Below are positions 8,046 to 17,054 of a stretch of 21,343 nt of DNA, piece after piece. Source of the DNA: an uncultured Gammaproteobacteria bacterium (lineage in GTDB: Bacteria > Pseudomonadota > Gammaproteobacteria > Halothiobacillales > Halothiobacillaceae); assembly GCA_938004235.1 (NCBI GenBank), contig CALKWL010000062.1:1-21343 (forward strand). The letters are read 5' to 3'. The notes under the pieces are model-generated. The model saw nothing but the letters and a program-made list of their open reading frames with translations, was not told the origin of the DNA and did no database searches. Every line of letters begins with the position of its first letter. Position 1 is the first letter of the stretch. Both the position numbers and the translations under genes were made by a program.

Positions 8046-9488
8046 ATGAAGCATGATGTTTTGCGACGGCTCAAGCCGCGCGCGTTGTGGGCTTGTTCGC
8101 TGTTTGCCGTTTTGACGGCGGGCGCGGCACAGGCTGATGTCGTACAAAGCATGGAGTTTTCCTCCTGCGTGACGCGCGCGCTGGCGCAGAACCCCGAAAT
8201 GGAGATGAGCCAGGCGCAAATTGCGCAGGCAAATGCCGCCGTGCGCCAGGCTGAGGCGGGGTGGATGCCGCGCCTGAATCTGGCGATGACCGGTACGTAC
8301 TCGAATGATGCGTTGAATGTTTTTGGCATGAAGCTCGGCCAAAGGCAGGCGACGTTCGGCGATTTCGGCTTCGGTCAATTCGATGCGACGAACCCGAATA
8401 TATTGAATGTCGCGCCGAATGATCTGAACAACCCTGGCGGCACGGGCAACGTCAATTCACGCATTGAGTTGTTGGTGCCGGTGTACAACGGCGGTCTGGT
8501 GGACAGCTATGTGCAGCAGGCGCGCGCCCAGGTGCGCGCGGCGCAGGAGGGCGATGCGGCAGCGCGGCAGGCGCTGGTGAAGCAGGTGGTCATGGCCTAC
8601 GAGGGTGTGCATGCGGCGCGGGCGTTCGTCAAGGTGGGCGAGCAGGCGCGTCTGGCTTCACAGGAATATGTACGTATCGCCGAGAAAATGCTGGCGCAAG
8701 GCGTGTCGCTGAAAAGTGATTATTTAATGGCGCAGGTGCGCCTGGATGATGTGCAGGTGCAGCTGGCGCAAGCGCGCAATCAGGAGGCCGTGGCGCTCGA
8801 TCAGTTGCATCTGCTGTTGGGGATGCCGCTGGATGCGCCCTTGCAGATTGGTGCGCCAGTACGTCTGCCCGCTGCCGAGGGTGCGCCAGAGGCCTGGCAA
8901 AACGAGGCGCTGGCCAATAACCCGCAGCTCAATGCGGCGCGCCATCAGCTTGCCGGCGTGAGTGCGGGCGTGGACACGGCGCGCGCGGCCGGTTTGCCGC
9001 AGGTGAACCTGATGGCACGGCAGGACTGGAATGACCCTGGTCTGGAGTTCGGCGCCAACTCCTACACCGTGGCCGGTGTGGTGAGCTGGAGCGCGTTTGA
9101 TGGAGGGGCGACGGCGGCGGCGGTGGATCGCGCGCAGGCCGCACGCATCGAAATGAGTACCAAGCTGCGCCAGGCTGAAGATGGCGTGCGCTTGCAGGTG
9201 CGCGATGCGACACGCAAGGCGCAGGAAATCGAAGAGCGTTTGGTGGCGCGTACGCGAGCCTTGGCACAGGCGGAAGAGGCGGTGCGGTTGATGAAAAAAC
9301 GTTACGAAAACGGCTTGGCGACCATGCTGGAGCTGCTGACCGCGCAGGCGCAGCAGGACAAGGCGAATGCGGATCTTATTTCCGCGCGCTATGAGCAGGT
9401 GGTGCAGCGTGCCGAATGGATGCGTCTTTTGGGGCGTTTGACGCCGGAGCGTTTGGGTGTAGATCCACTCAAGGCGTCGGCATCATGA
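8046..9488 (+). CDS. TolC-family outer-membrane efflux channel
   Basis: This is the outer-membrane factor of a tripartite pump, forming the exit duct across the outer membrane and periplasm. From ATG 8046 it has 480 residues. It has a signal peptide (about 1-30, ending AGAAQA) and two TolC/OEP repeats rich in Ala, Gln and Arg coiled-coil helices (for example ALAQNPEMEMSQAQIAQANA and the matching C-terminal LAQAEEAVRLMKKRYENG). NSRIELLVPVYNGG and VAGVVSWSAFDGG are the paired beta-strand segments typical of the family. GGGA precedes the ATG by a few bases; the frame is open further upstream, but that part is spacer. The membrane-fusion and RND genes follow within a few bases, so it is the first gene of the operon. 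The substrate cannot be read from the sequence. Confidence 0.93.
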   Translation: MKHDVLRRLKPRALWACSLFAVLTAGAAQADVVQSMEFSSCVTRALAQNPEMEMSQAQIAQANAAVRQAEAGWMPRLNLAMTGTYSNDALNVFGMKLGQRQATFGDFGFGQFDATNPNILNVAPNDLNNPGGTGNVNSRIELLVPVYNGGLVDSYVQQARAQVRAAQEGDAAARQALVKQVVMAYEGVHAARAFVKVGEQARLASQEYVRIAEKMLAQGVSLKSDYLMAQVRLDDVQVQLAQARNQEAVALDQLHLLLGMPLDAPLQIGAPVRLPAAEGAPEAWQNEALANNPQLNAARHQLAGVSAGVDTARAAGLPQVNLMARQDWNDPGLEFGANSYTVAGVVSWSAFDGGATAAAVDRAQAARIEMSTKLRQAEDGVRLQVRDATRKAQEIEERLVARTRALAQAEEAVRLMKKRYENGLATMLELLTAQAQQDKANADLISARYEQVVQRAEWMRLLGRLTPERLGVDPLKASAS

Positions 9489-9502
9489 CAGAGGAAGGCT
9501 TA

Positions 9503-10588
9503 ATGAACGTTTGGCACGCACGTATGACGGGCTGGGTTTTGAGTATGGCGGTCTTGGGCGCTGTTTTGGCGGGTTGTTCGCATGAAACGGCGAGTACGGG
9601 GACGCCCCCCCCGAGCCGCGAGGTGCAGGCGCAGGCGGTAGCGGTGCAGACGACGGTTTTGCCGGAGGTCTATCCGGCGGCGGGCGTGGTCGAAGCGGTA
9701 GACACCGTGCAGCTCAGCTCGCGGGTGATGGGGCATATTCGCGAGCTGAAGGTGGTGCAGGGGCAGGCGGTCAAGCGCGGCGAGGTGCTGTTCGTGGTCG
9801 ATCCGGTGGACACGCAAGGCGCGGTGGATCTGGCCAAGCAGAACCTGATACAGGCCGAGGCCGCGCTGAAGGATGCGCGGCTGGATTATGAGCGTTTCAA
9901 GAACCTCTACAAGGATGAGGCAGTCAACAAGCAGCAACTTGAAAAGATGCGCATGAATTATGAAGTCAGCCTCAGCCGGGTGGCGCAGGCCAAGGCTGGG
10001 CTGACTGTGGCGCAGGGGCAGATCGGCTATACCCGCGTTAGCGCGCCCATGGATGCGATTGTTACGGCCAAGCTGGCTAATGAAGGCGATATGGCCAGCC
10101 CGGGGCATCCGGTGCTGGTGCTGGAGGATACGACGCATATGCAGGTGCGTGCGGCAGTGCCCGAGGCGGTGTTCCGCAATCTCAAGCTGGGGGATGTGGC
10201 CAGGGTCGAGGTTGACGGGCAGGCGCAGCCCCTCGAAGCCCGCGTGGCGCGCATGACGCCGACCGCTGACAGCGTGGCGCATACCTATCCGGTGACGCTG
10301 GATGTCGCCGCGCCCGGACTGAAAAGCGGGGCGTTTGCGCGGGTGCTGTTCCCTCAGGGGAAGCGTGAGAGCCTGCTGGTTCCGCAGGCGGCGGTTTTGG
10401 AGCGCGCCGGGATACGCGGGGTGTTTGTGCTCGACAAGGATGGCACGGCGCATTACCGCATGGTGCGCACGGGTGCGGAGCAGCCGGGCGGCATGGTCGA
10501 GGTGCTGGCCGGCTTGAGCGCAGGAGAGCGGGTGGTTCAGGCTAAGGCAGGAACGACGCTGCAAAACGGCGACCGGATTGTGGACTAA
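9503..10588 (+). CDS. RND efflux periplasmic adaptor (membrane-fusion protein), lipoprotein
   Basis: This adaptor links the RND pump to the TolC-type channel. The 361-residue protein has a lipoprotein signal with lipobox VLAGC (Cys25). It shows the classical mirrored order: beta-barrel and lipoyl half (VQLSSRVMGHIRELKVVQGQ near residue 73), coiled-coil hairpin (about 115-170), second lipoyl half (GYTRVSAPMDAIV), barrel, and membrane-proximal domain ending TTLQNGDRIVD. ATG at 9503 has a strong GAGGAAGG site just upstream (9491-9498) and was preferred over the in-frame ATG at 9485. It begins 14 bases after the channel gene and ends 3 bases before the pump gene, so the three form one operon. Confidence 0.94.
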   Translation: MNVWHARMTGWVLSMAVLGAVLAGCSHETASTGTPPPSREVQAQAVAVQTTVLPEVYPAAGVVEAVDTVQLSSRVMGHIRELKVVQGQAVKRGEVLFVVDPVDTQGAVDLAKQNLIQAEAALKDARLDYERFKNLYKDEAVNKQQLEKMRMNYEVSLSRVAQAKAGLTVAQGQIGYTRVSAPMDAIVTAKLANEGDMASPGHPVLVLEDTTHMQVRAAVPEAVFRNLKLGDVARVEVDGQAQPLEARVARMTPTADSVAHTYPVTLDVAAPGLKSGAFARVLFPQGKRESLLVPQAAVLERAGIRGVFVLDKDGTAHYRMVRTGAEQPGGMVEVLAGLSAGERVVQAKAGTTLQNGDRIVD

Positions 10589-10591
10589 GCC

Positions 10592-13500
10592 ATGCACGAA
10601 AACACGCTGAACAACGCGCATGGTGACGCGCAGGCGGCTGCACCGCTGAATATTGCGGGCAAGCTCGCGCAGATGTTCATTCACTCCAAAATCACTCTGT
10701 TGCTGATTATCGCCATCACCCTGGTGGGGCTGTTGGCCTTGGTGATGACGCCGCGCGAATACAATCCGAAGATCGTGGTGCCAGCGGCCAATATTATCGT
10801 GGCCAAGCCGGGAGCGAGCGCCGCCGAGGTGCGCGACCTGGTGGTGCGTCCGCTGGAGGCCATTATGCGCGCGCAGTCGGGGGTCGATCACACCTTTGGG
10901 TACGCGGCGGATGACGTGGGCGTGGTCACGGTGCAGTTCAAGGTTGGGCAGGATCAGGAGGACAGTCTGGTCAAGCTCTACAACCAGCTAATGCAGAACA
11001 TGGATCGCATTCCGCCGGGGGCGATGCAACCGATTGTCAAGCCGATCAATGTGGATGACGTGCCCATTATGACGCTTGCGCTGGTTTCCTCGAACACGCA
11101 GGCCTCGGATTCTCAGGCCGTTGATGAGCAAAAGCTGCGCGACGTGGGCTTGCTGTTGATGGAGCATCTGCGCAACGTGCCGGGCGTGTCGCTGACCGAC
11201 GTGGTCGGCGGGCGTGCGCGGGCGGTGAATGTGTGGCTGGATCCGCTGCGGATGCAGTCGCGCGGCGTAAGCATCGAGCAGGTGAGCCAGATGTTGCAGG
11301 GCAGCAATGTCTCCGCGCCGCTGGGTGAGCTGGTGGCGCAGGGGCAGGCCTTGCCCCTGCGTCTGAGCGGCGTCCTGCATTCGGCGGCGGAGGTGGGTGA
11401 GGTGGTTGTGGGCGTGTCGCCGCCGCCAAAGGGGGCGATGCAGGGGCAAGGACAGGGGCAGCCGATTTATCTGCGCGACATTGCGCGCATTGAAGACGGC
11501 GTGCGTGAAGTCGAAAACGTGACCCGTCTGGGCTTTGGCGGCGCGGCTGAAAGTCCGCCGTTCCGTGGCGAGGCCGCGGCGGTGACCCTGGTACTGGCCA
11601 AGCAGGCGGGCACCAATGCGGTGGTGGTGGCGGATGCGGTGCTGGCCAAGCTGGATGAGCTCAAGAAGCTGGCCTTGCCGCAGGGCATTGAGGTGGTGGT
11701 TACGCGCAACGACGGCGCCAAGGCCAACGAAGCGGTCAATACCCTGTTCGAGCATCTGGCGATTGCTATCGGCTCAGTGGTGCTGATTCTGATTTTCTTC
11801 CTCGGTTGGCGCGAGGCGGGCATCGTGACCCTGACCGTGCCGCTGATTCTGTTCGTGGTGCTGGCGACCGGGCTGTTGATGGGGCAGACCATCAACCGCA
11901 TTACCCTGTTCGCGCTGATTCTCTCGCTGGGGCTGTTGGTCGATGCGGCGATTGTGGTGATCGAAAATATCCACCGTCACATGCACGATTTTAAAGGCGG
12001 GGGCAAGGGCGGAGATTTTTCCGCCATGCTGGTGACGGCGACCAATGAGATCGGCAACCCGACCAATGTGGCGACCGTGGCGGTGATTCTGGCCTTTATT
12101 CCCATGGCCTTTGTCAGCGGCATGATGGGGCCATTTATGCGCCCGATTCCGCTGAATGTGCCGGTGGCCATGATCGCCTCGCTGCTGGTGGCCTATATCG
12201 TGGTGCCCTGGGCTGCACGTATTTGGCTGTCCAATAAGGCGGCAGCGCGGGCGCTCATCAATTCCAGTACGCTTGAAGAGATGGGGCACGACAAGAAGGA
12301 TGTGCTGCACCGAGCCTATGTCGCGGTGATGGAGCCCCTGTTGCGTACGCGCTGGATGCGCTGGGTAACCATACTCATGGTGCTGGCGCTGCTCACCGCA
12401 GCCATGTTGATGCCTGCATGGCAGTTTATTCGTCCGGCGGGGATCGACGGCCCGCTCTCGCCCCTGGGCGTGGAGCTGAAGATGTTGCCTAACGACAATA
12501 CCAACACCTTCCTGCTTCAGGTGGATATGCCGGAAGGCACGGCGTTGGCGGACACCGACCGTGTGGTGCGCGCGGTAGGCGAGGTGCTGGCGGCGCAAGC
12601 GCAGGTGCTGGATTACAGCACCTACACTGGCATGACCGCGCCGATTGATTTTGCGGCGCTGGTGCGCGGCGATCTGGTCAAGCGTGGCACGCAGATTGCG
12701 CAGATCCGGGTGAACCTGCGTGATAAACATGCGCGCAGCGTCAGTTCGCATGAATTGGCCGAGCAGGTGGATCATGCGCTGGAATCTGTGCGCAAAGCCT
12801 TCCCGCAAGCCAGGCTGAAAATTTACGAAACGCCGCCGGGGCCGCCGGTGCAGGCGCAGATTCTGGCCGAGCTGTATGGCCCGGATTATGCGGTGTTGCG
12901 TCAGTCGGCGGCGTTTGTCGATCAGGCATTCAGTAAAACCTACGGCATGATTAACGTCGATGATTCCGTGGGCGCCAGCGTGCAAACCTGGCGGGTGGTG
13001 GTGGACAAGGAAAAGGCCATGCTCTCAGGCATCGCGGCGGGGCAGGTGGCGCAATTGTTGCGTGATACGGTGTCCGGCTTGCCGGTCGGTACCCTGCACG
13101 AAGCCGATATGCAGAATCAGTCGCGTGAGCCGGTGGAGATCGTACTGCGCCTGCCGCAGGATGAACGCGCCCTGCCTGAGCGCCTGTTGAGCATGGGAGT
13201 GAAAAACGCCCAAGGCGTGTTTGTGCCGCTTTCGGCCATTGCCAAACTGGAGCGCGTACCGGGGAACCTGCCCTTCATGGATCGTGACCAGCATCCGTTC
13301 GTGATGGTCGGCGGCGAACTGCTGCGTTCCAGCCCGGTGTACGCGGTGCTGGCGCTGGACAAGGCGCTGGATCAGCAAGCCTTGCCCAATGGCGTGCGCT
13401 TTACCACAGGCAATCTCGGGTTTGTGCAGGCTGAGCCGAAGGACGTGGTGGATTACACCTTGCTCTGGGGCGGAGAAATGCGCCTGACGCTGGATGTATT

Positions 13501-13993
13501 CCGCGATCTGGGGTCGGCGTTTATCGTGGCAATTATCCTCATCTATCTGATGCTGGTGGCCTATTACAAGTCCTTCATGCTGCCTTTGATTGTGATGGGC
13601 GCGATTCCGCTGACCCTGGTCGGCATCTTCCCCGGTCACTGGGTGACGGAGCAGGCGTTTACCGCGACCTCCATGATCGGAGTGATTGCTCTGGCAGGCG
13701 TGGTGGTGCGCAATTCCCTGCTGTTGATCGACTTCATTCTTGACTATCGTCAACAGGGTTTCAGCCTGGAGCAGGCCGTGATTGAAGCGGGGGCGGTGCG
13801 TTTCCGTCCGATCCTGCTGACCGCCCTGGCGATCATGCTTGGTTCGGTCGTCATGGTGTCCGATCCGGTGTTCGGCGGCCTGGCTGTATCGCTGATCTTC
13901 GGCACGCTGGCCTCGACTTTATTGACCCTGGTCGTGATTCCTCTGGTGTACTGGCGCTGGCAGCGCAAAGCGGTGTGTGCCGAACCGGTTTGA
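10592..13993 (+). CDS. RND-family efflux pump permease (AcrB/MdtB-like)
   Basis: This inner-membrane proton-driven exporter is the motor of the tripartite system. The 1133-residue protein has an N-terminal transmembrane helix (about 30-50), a large periplasmic porter loop and helices 2-6 (about 385-545). A linker, helix 7, a second porter loop and helices 8-12 (about 960-1125) follow, the expected 12-helix duplicated layout. Helix 4 reads LGLLVDAAIVVIENIHRHMH, with Asp451 but Ala where AcrB has its second aspartate. Helix 10 reads GVVVRNSLLLIDFI, with Arg1040 in place of the AcrB lysine. This proton-relay set argues against a canonical AcrB-type drug pump and points to a divergent RND subgroup. 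Substrate is unknown; drugs, solvents, lipids or metals remain possible. The ribosome-binding site is weak, and translation is probably coupled to the adaptor ending 3 bases upstream. Confidence 0.94.
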   Translation: MHENTLNNAHGDAQAAAPLNIAGKLAQMFIHSKITLLLIIAITLVGLLALVMTPREYNPKIVVPAANIIVAKPGASAAEVRDLVVRPLEAIMRAQSGVDHTFGYAADDVGVVTVQFKVGQDQEDSLVKLYNQLMQNMDRIPPGAMQPIVKPINVDDVPIMTLALVSSNTQASDSQAVDEQKLRDVGLLLMEHLRNVPGVSLTDVVGGRARAVNVWLDPLRMQSRGVSIEQVSQMLQGSNVSAPLGELVAQGQALPLRLSGVLHSAAEVGEVVVGVSPPPKGAMQGQGQGQPIYLRDIARIEDGVREVENVTRLGFGGAAESPPFRGEAAAVTLVLAKQAGTNAVVVADAVLAKLDELKKLALPQGIEVVVTRNDGAKANEAVNTLFEHLAIAIGSVVLILIFFLGWREAGIVTLTVPLILFVVLATGLLMGQTINRITLFALILSLGLLVDAAIVVIENIHRHMHDFKGGGKGGDFSAMLVTATNEIGNPTNVATVAVILAFIPMAFVSGMMGPFMRPIPLNVPVAMIASLLVAYIVVPWAARIWLSNKAAARALINSSTLEEMGHDKKDVLHRAYVAVMEPLLRTRWMRWVTILMVLALLTAAMLMPAWQFIRPAGIDGPLSPLGVELKMLPNDNTNTFLLQVDMPEGTALADTDRVVRAVGEVLAAQAQVLDYSTYTGMTAPIDFAALVRGDLVKRGTQIAQIRVNLRDKHARSVSSHELAEQVDHALESVRKAFPQARLKIYETPPGPPVQAQILAELYGPDYAVLRQSAAFVDQAFSKTYGMINVDDSVGASVQTWRVVVDKEKAMLSGIAAGQVAQLLRDTVSGLPVGTLHEADMQNQSREPVEIVLRLPQDERALPERLLSMGVKNAQGVFVPLSAIAKLERVPGNLPFMDRDQHPFVMVGGELLRSSPVYAVLALDKALDQQALPNGVRFTTGNLGFVQAEPKDVVDYTLLWGGEMRLTLDVFRDLGSAFIVAIILIYLMLVAYYKSFMLPLIVMGAIPLTLVGIFPGHWVTEQAFTATSMIGVIALAGVVVRNSLLLIDFILDYRQQGFSLEQAVIEAGAVRFRPILLTALAIMLGSVVMVSDPVFGGLAVSLIFGTLASTLLTLVVIPLVYWRWQRKAVCAEPV

Positions 13994-14000
13994 GTCCATG

Positions 14001-14030
14001 TTGCACGAGTGTTTCACATGCCCTTATAAA
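14001..14030 (+). promoter_or_regulatory. Candidate sigma-70 promoter for the first LysR gene
   Basis: TTGCAC (14001-14006) and TATAAA (14025-14030) are separated by 18 bases. They sit 53 bases before the LysR ATG and just after the RND stop codon, so the regulator can be expressed apart from the efflux operon. AAGGA at 14071-14075 is the ribosome-binding site. Confidence 0.5.
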
Positions 14031-14082
14031 TGAGCTGGATAGCGGATAGAATAGACAAGCGAATTCTAATAAGGAACGAGAC

Positions 14083-14979
14083 ATGGCCGATCGCAGACTC
14101 AAGGTTTTCTACACCGTGGCGCGCTTACTCAGCTTTACCAAGGCGGCGGAATCCTTGCATATGACCCAGCCCGCCGTAACCTTTCAGGTGCGTCAGCTGG
14201 AAGAGCACTTCGATACCCGCCTGTTTGATCGCACGCATAATCGCGTCACCCTGACCGATGTGGGCATGGTGGTGTACGAGGTGGCCGAGCGCATTTTCGA
14301 GCATTACGACGAGATGGAGCGCAGGGTGCGCGAGATGACCGGGGAAATGGGCGGTTCGCTCAACATCGGCGCCAGCATGACCGTGGCGGAAAATATGTTG
14401 CCGGCACTGCTTGGGCAATTCAGGAAAAAGCATCCGGATCTGAATGTGCGCCTGAAGGTCGGCAACAGCGAGTCGATCGTGTCCATGGTTGAGCACAATG
14501 TGATCGATCTGGCGATTGTCGAAGGTGGGGTCAGCAATAAAAACCTGCTGGTCGAAGCCTGTCGTGATGATGAGCTGGTGGTCATCATGCCGCCCGATCA
14601 TCCTCTGGCTAAAAATGAAACCCTGTCTGTCGATCAGCTGATGCCGTACCAGTTCATTTGTCGTGAAGAAGGCTCCGGAACGCGCGAGGCCATCTTCAAC
14701 TACCTGGTTGAGCAGGGCTACCCCGATGGCTGGACGGTGTGCATGGAGTTGGGCAGTCCCGAGGCGATCAAGGGGGCGGTCGAAGCTGGTATGGGGCTGT
14801 CGGTCATGTCGCGCTCGGGTATTTCCAAGGAGCTCAAGCTGGATATGCTGACCAGCGTGCCGCTGGATCCGCCCTTGCTGCGCGGTTTTTCGTTTGTGCG
14901 TCAGCGCCACAAATTCCGTCTGCCCGCCATGGAAGCGTTGCTTACTTTTGCGCGTGCGTTTTGTTCCAAGCAGGGTTGA
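14083..14979 (+). CDS. LysR-family transcriptional regulator (first paralogue)
   Basis: This is a DNA-binding regulator with an N-terminal winged helix-turn-helix and a periplasmic-binding-protein-like effector domain. In the 298 residues, the HTH occupies about 1-60 (FTKAAESLHMTQPAVTFQVR, then LEEHFDTRLFDRT). A linker helix runs to about 88 and the substrate-binding fold from about 90 (LNIGASMTVAENMLPALLGQF; DLAIVEGGV; DELVVIMPPDHPLA; GSGTREAIFNYL). The CysL/CbbR-like branch is suggested by this layout, but the ligand is unknown. It lies 89 bases after the RND gene on the same strand with its own candidate promoter. LysR regulators often act on divergent neighbours, but here the next gene converges, so control of the efflux operon is only a guess. 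A gapless paralogue starts at 18609. Confidence 0.95.
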   Translation: MADRRLKVFYTVARLLSFTKAAESLHMTQPAVTFQVRQLEEHFDTRLFDRTHNRVTLTDVGMVVYEVAERIFEHYDEMERRVREMTGEMGGSLNIGASMTVAENMLPALLGQFRKKHPDLNVRLKVGNSESIVSMVEHNVIDLAIVEGGVSNKNLLVEACRDDELVVIMPPDHPLAKNETLSVDQLMPYQFICREEGSGTREAIFNYLVEQGYPDGWTVCMELGSPEAIKGAVEAGMGLSVMSRSGISKELKLDMLTSVPLDPPLLRGFSFVRQRHKFRLPAMEALLTFARAFCSKQG

Positions 14980-14980
14980 G

Positions 14981-15042
14981 TTCAGCCGCCTTCGTTGCGC
15001 GTCTTGCTGATCGGGCGGCTGAAGCGGTTATTTTATCCGCTT
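14981..15042. terminator. Two stem-loops at the convergent LysR/EnvZ gene ends
   Basis: TTCAGCCGCC (14981-14990) pairs with GGCGGCTGAA (15014-15023) across a 23-base loop. AAGCGG (15022-15027) pairs with CCGCTT (15037-15042) around TTATTTTAT. They lie between the + strand LysR stop (14979) and the - strand kinase stop (15028), and the second overlaps the kinase 3' end. The place suits a bidirectional terminator, but neither has a clean T tract. Confidence 0.45.
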
Positions 15043-16332
15043 GATAGGGGGCGGCAGCTCGATTCGAACCTCCAGCCCCCCGCCTTCCGCCCGACATAGC
15101 CTTAACTCCCCATGTTCCATGCGCGCCACGCGCGCGGCGATCGCCAGACCTAGCCCGGCGCCGCCGGGGTCGTTGCGCGCCTCGTCGCCGCGCGTAAACG
15201 GCTGAAGCAGCTCCTCGAACCGTTCATCGGGGATGCCTGCGCCGTGATCCTGCACCCGAATCACCACCCGCCCGGATTCTTCGGTCGTGGTGATGGCGTA
15301 GGGCGGGCGCGCGTAGCGCAGCGCGTTTTCGATCAGGTTGCTCAACATGCGCCGCACTGCTCTTGGGCGAATGCTCAATGGCGGCAGCGCGTCGGTCAGT
15401 TTCAGCGCGAAGGGCGCGTCAAGGTCGTGCGCCAGTTCGCGAATCAGGCGGTTCAGATCGGTCGCTTCGGCCTGCTCGCGGCTGCCGACGCCGGCGAAAT
15501 CGATGAACTGGCCGATGATGCCGTCGATCTGCTTGCAGTGGCGGGCGATACTGGTCGCGTAGTCCGAACCGGTCTGCTCGCCGAGAATTTCCGCCGTCAA
15601 GCGTATCTTGGTCAACGGCGTGCGCAGGTCGTGCGAAACGCCGGCGAGCATGAGCGCGCGCTGTTCGTCCTGCTCGGCGAGGCGCGTCCGCATGTGGTTG
15701 AAGCTGCGGCAGACATCGGCGATTTCCCTTGGGCCGTCCTCGGGCAGCTTTGGCGCGCTCTCATCGCGACCGACGGCCTGAGCCGCTTCGACCAACTGCG
15801 TCAGCGGGCGGTTGATCAGGCGCTGGATGAACAGCGCGCCCAGCAGCGCCAGCGCCATGCCTATCAGCCATACGACCAGTCCTCCGGGGGGCTGGTCGCG
15901 AGCTGGTTGCAATCCGGCGGTGGCAAGCCAGTAAACCTGATCGTCAATAAGCAGTCGCACGTAAAGCGTACCGCCGGCTTCGTGCCGCCACAGGGGGTGG
16001 AGCCCCTCCCGCGCCAGCAAATCGGAGACTTCACGGATCAACCTGCGTTCGATCGGGCGAGCGGTCGGGGCGATGTCCGTCAATTGGTTGCGCATCAGCG
16101 CGCTGTGGGCGTTGAACGCGGTGATGAACGCCTCGCGCTGCGTGATGGGCAGCTTGCGCAGACCCGCATCCATCGCGATCAGATTATTGGCCAAGGTTTC
16201 CGCCATGCGCTCGATGAACGGGGTTTGTACAAAGGCATAGAAGCCCAGACCGCCAAGCAGCTGGCCGATGGCGATCAGTGCAAACAGCAGCAAAACATTG
16301 CGGCCGAGCAGCGAGTTGGGCAGCAGCTTCAT
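15028..16332 (-). CDS. envZ: EnvZ-type sensor histidine kinase
   Basis: This membrane sensor autophosphorylates on histidine and transfers phosphate to the OmpR-type regulator encoded just before it. From ATG 16332 it has 434 residues. It has transmembrane helix 1 (about 12-34), a periplasmic sensor region (about 36-150), helix 2 (about 151-170), HAMP (about 171-222), the H-box AGVSHDLRTPLTKIRL with His234, and a HATPase domain with N-box LSNLIENALRYA and G-boxes DHGAGIP and GGAGLGLAI. The layout and length match E. coli EnvZ (450 residues, His243). The ATG overlaps the regulator's TGA by one base (TGATG), so translation is coupled; a GTG one codon earlier is also possible. The stimulus cannot be deduced. 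The symbol is by similarity and operon context. Confidence 0.92.
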   Translation of the reverse strand: MKLLPNSLLGRNVLLLFALIAIGQLLGGLGFYAFVQTPFIERMAETLANNLIAMDAGLRKLPITQREAFITAFNAHSALMRNQLTDIAPTARPIERRLIREVSDLLAREGLHPLWRHEAGGTLYVRLLIDDQVYWLATAGLQPARDQPPGGLVVWLIGMALALLGALFIQRLINRPLTQLVEAAQAVGRDESAPKLPEDGPREIADVCRSFNHMRTRLAEQDEQRALMLAGVSHDLRTPLTKIRLTAEILGEQTGSDYATSIARHCKQIDGIIGQFIDFAGVGSREQAEATDLNRLIRELAHDLDAPFALKLTDALPPLSIRPRAVRRMLSNLIENALRYARPPYAITTTEESGRVVIRVQDHGAGIPDERFEELLQPFTRGDEARNDPGGAGLGLAIAARVARMEHGELRLCRAEGGGLEVRIELPPPIKRIK

Positions 16333-17054
16333 CACGACGTCCCGGTTTGGGCGCTCAGCACATAGCCCTTGCCGCGTACGGTAAGGATGTGCCGCGGCTT
16401 GCCCGGATCCTCCTCCAGCAGACGGCGCAGACGCAGGATCTGTACATCGATGCTGCGCTCGGTGATTTCCGCGCCTTTGCCGCGCGTCAGTTCCAGCAGT
16501 CTTTCGCGGCTCAGCGGACGTCCTCGGTTGGCGGCCAGCACGCGTAGCAGCTCAAATTCGGCGCTGCTCAGCGCTTGCGCTTGTCCGTCCTTGAGCAGTA
16601 TGCGCCTGTCGAGATCAAGTTGATGCGCGCCGATGCGCAACTGGGGTTGCGGGTGGCGCTTGTCCTGCGCGCCCAGTATGGACTGGCGGCGCAGCATGGA
16701 GCCAATGCGCGCCAGCAATTCGCGCGGCTCGAAGGGTTTGGCCAGGTAGTCATCCGCGCCCATTTCCAGGCCGATAATGCGGTCAATGGTCTCGCCGCGC
16801 GCGGTCAGCATCAGGATCGGAATCGTTTCGCCCGCCAGACGCAGGCGCTTGCACATCGAGAGCCCATCCTCGCCCGGCATCATCACATCCAGAATCAGTA
16901 CGTCGAAACTTTCCCGCGCCAACAGGCGGTCGGCGTGCGCGCCATCCTGCGCCTGACGCACCAGATAGCCGCGCGAGCCAAGGTAGGTTGATAACAAAGC
17001 GCGCAATTCGGCTTCGTCATCAAGGATCAGGATTTTGCCGCTGTGTTCTTGCAT
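16332..17054 (-). CDS. ompR: OmpR-type response regulator
   Basis: This is a phosphorylation-controlled DNA-binding protein. The 240 residues give a receiver domain with the acidic pair Asp12-Asp13, phospho-acceptor Asp56 (LILDVMMPGEDG), Thr84 and Lys106 (DDYLAKPFEPRELLARI). The C-terminal winged-helix OmpR/PhoB domain spans about 135-235 (SSAEFELLRVLAAN, RSIDVQILRLRRLLEEDP, VRGKGYVL). The length (E. coli OmpR 239) and the wording of both domains are close to OmpR itself. ATG 17054 follows GGAG at about 8 bases. It is the first gene of a two-gene operon with the kinase. The GTTAC direct repeats near 18402 and 20039 have the 10-bp half-site spacing used by this regulator family and may be targets. 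Confidence 0.94.
   Translation of the reverse strand: MQEHSGKILILDDEAELRALLSTYLGSRGYLVRQAQDGAHADRLLARESFDVLILDVMMPGEDGLSMCKRLRLAGETIPILMLTARGETIDRIIGLEMGADDYLAKPFEPRELLARIGSMLRRQSILGAQDKRHPQPQLRIGAHQLDLDRRILLKDGQAQALSSAEFELLRVLAANRGRPLSRERLLELTRGKGAEITERSIDVQILRLRRLLEEDPGKPRHILTVRGKGYVLSAQTGTS

Noticed and set aside
9500..10891. 463-codon minus-strand frame across the efflux adaptor, and similar long frames at 10988-11755 and 11774-12985
   Set aside because: They oppose well-supported RND operon genes, are His/Arg/Gln-rich in the manner of antisense frames, and show no domain.
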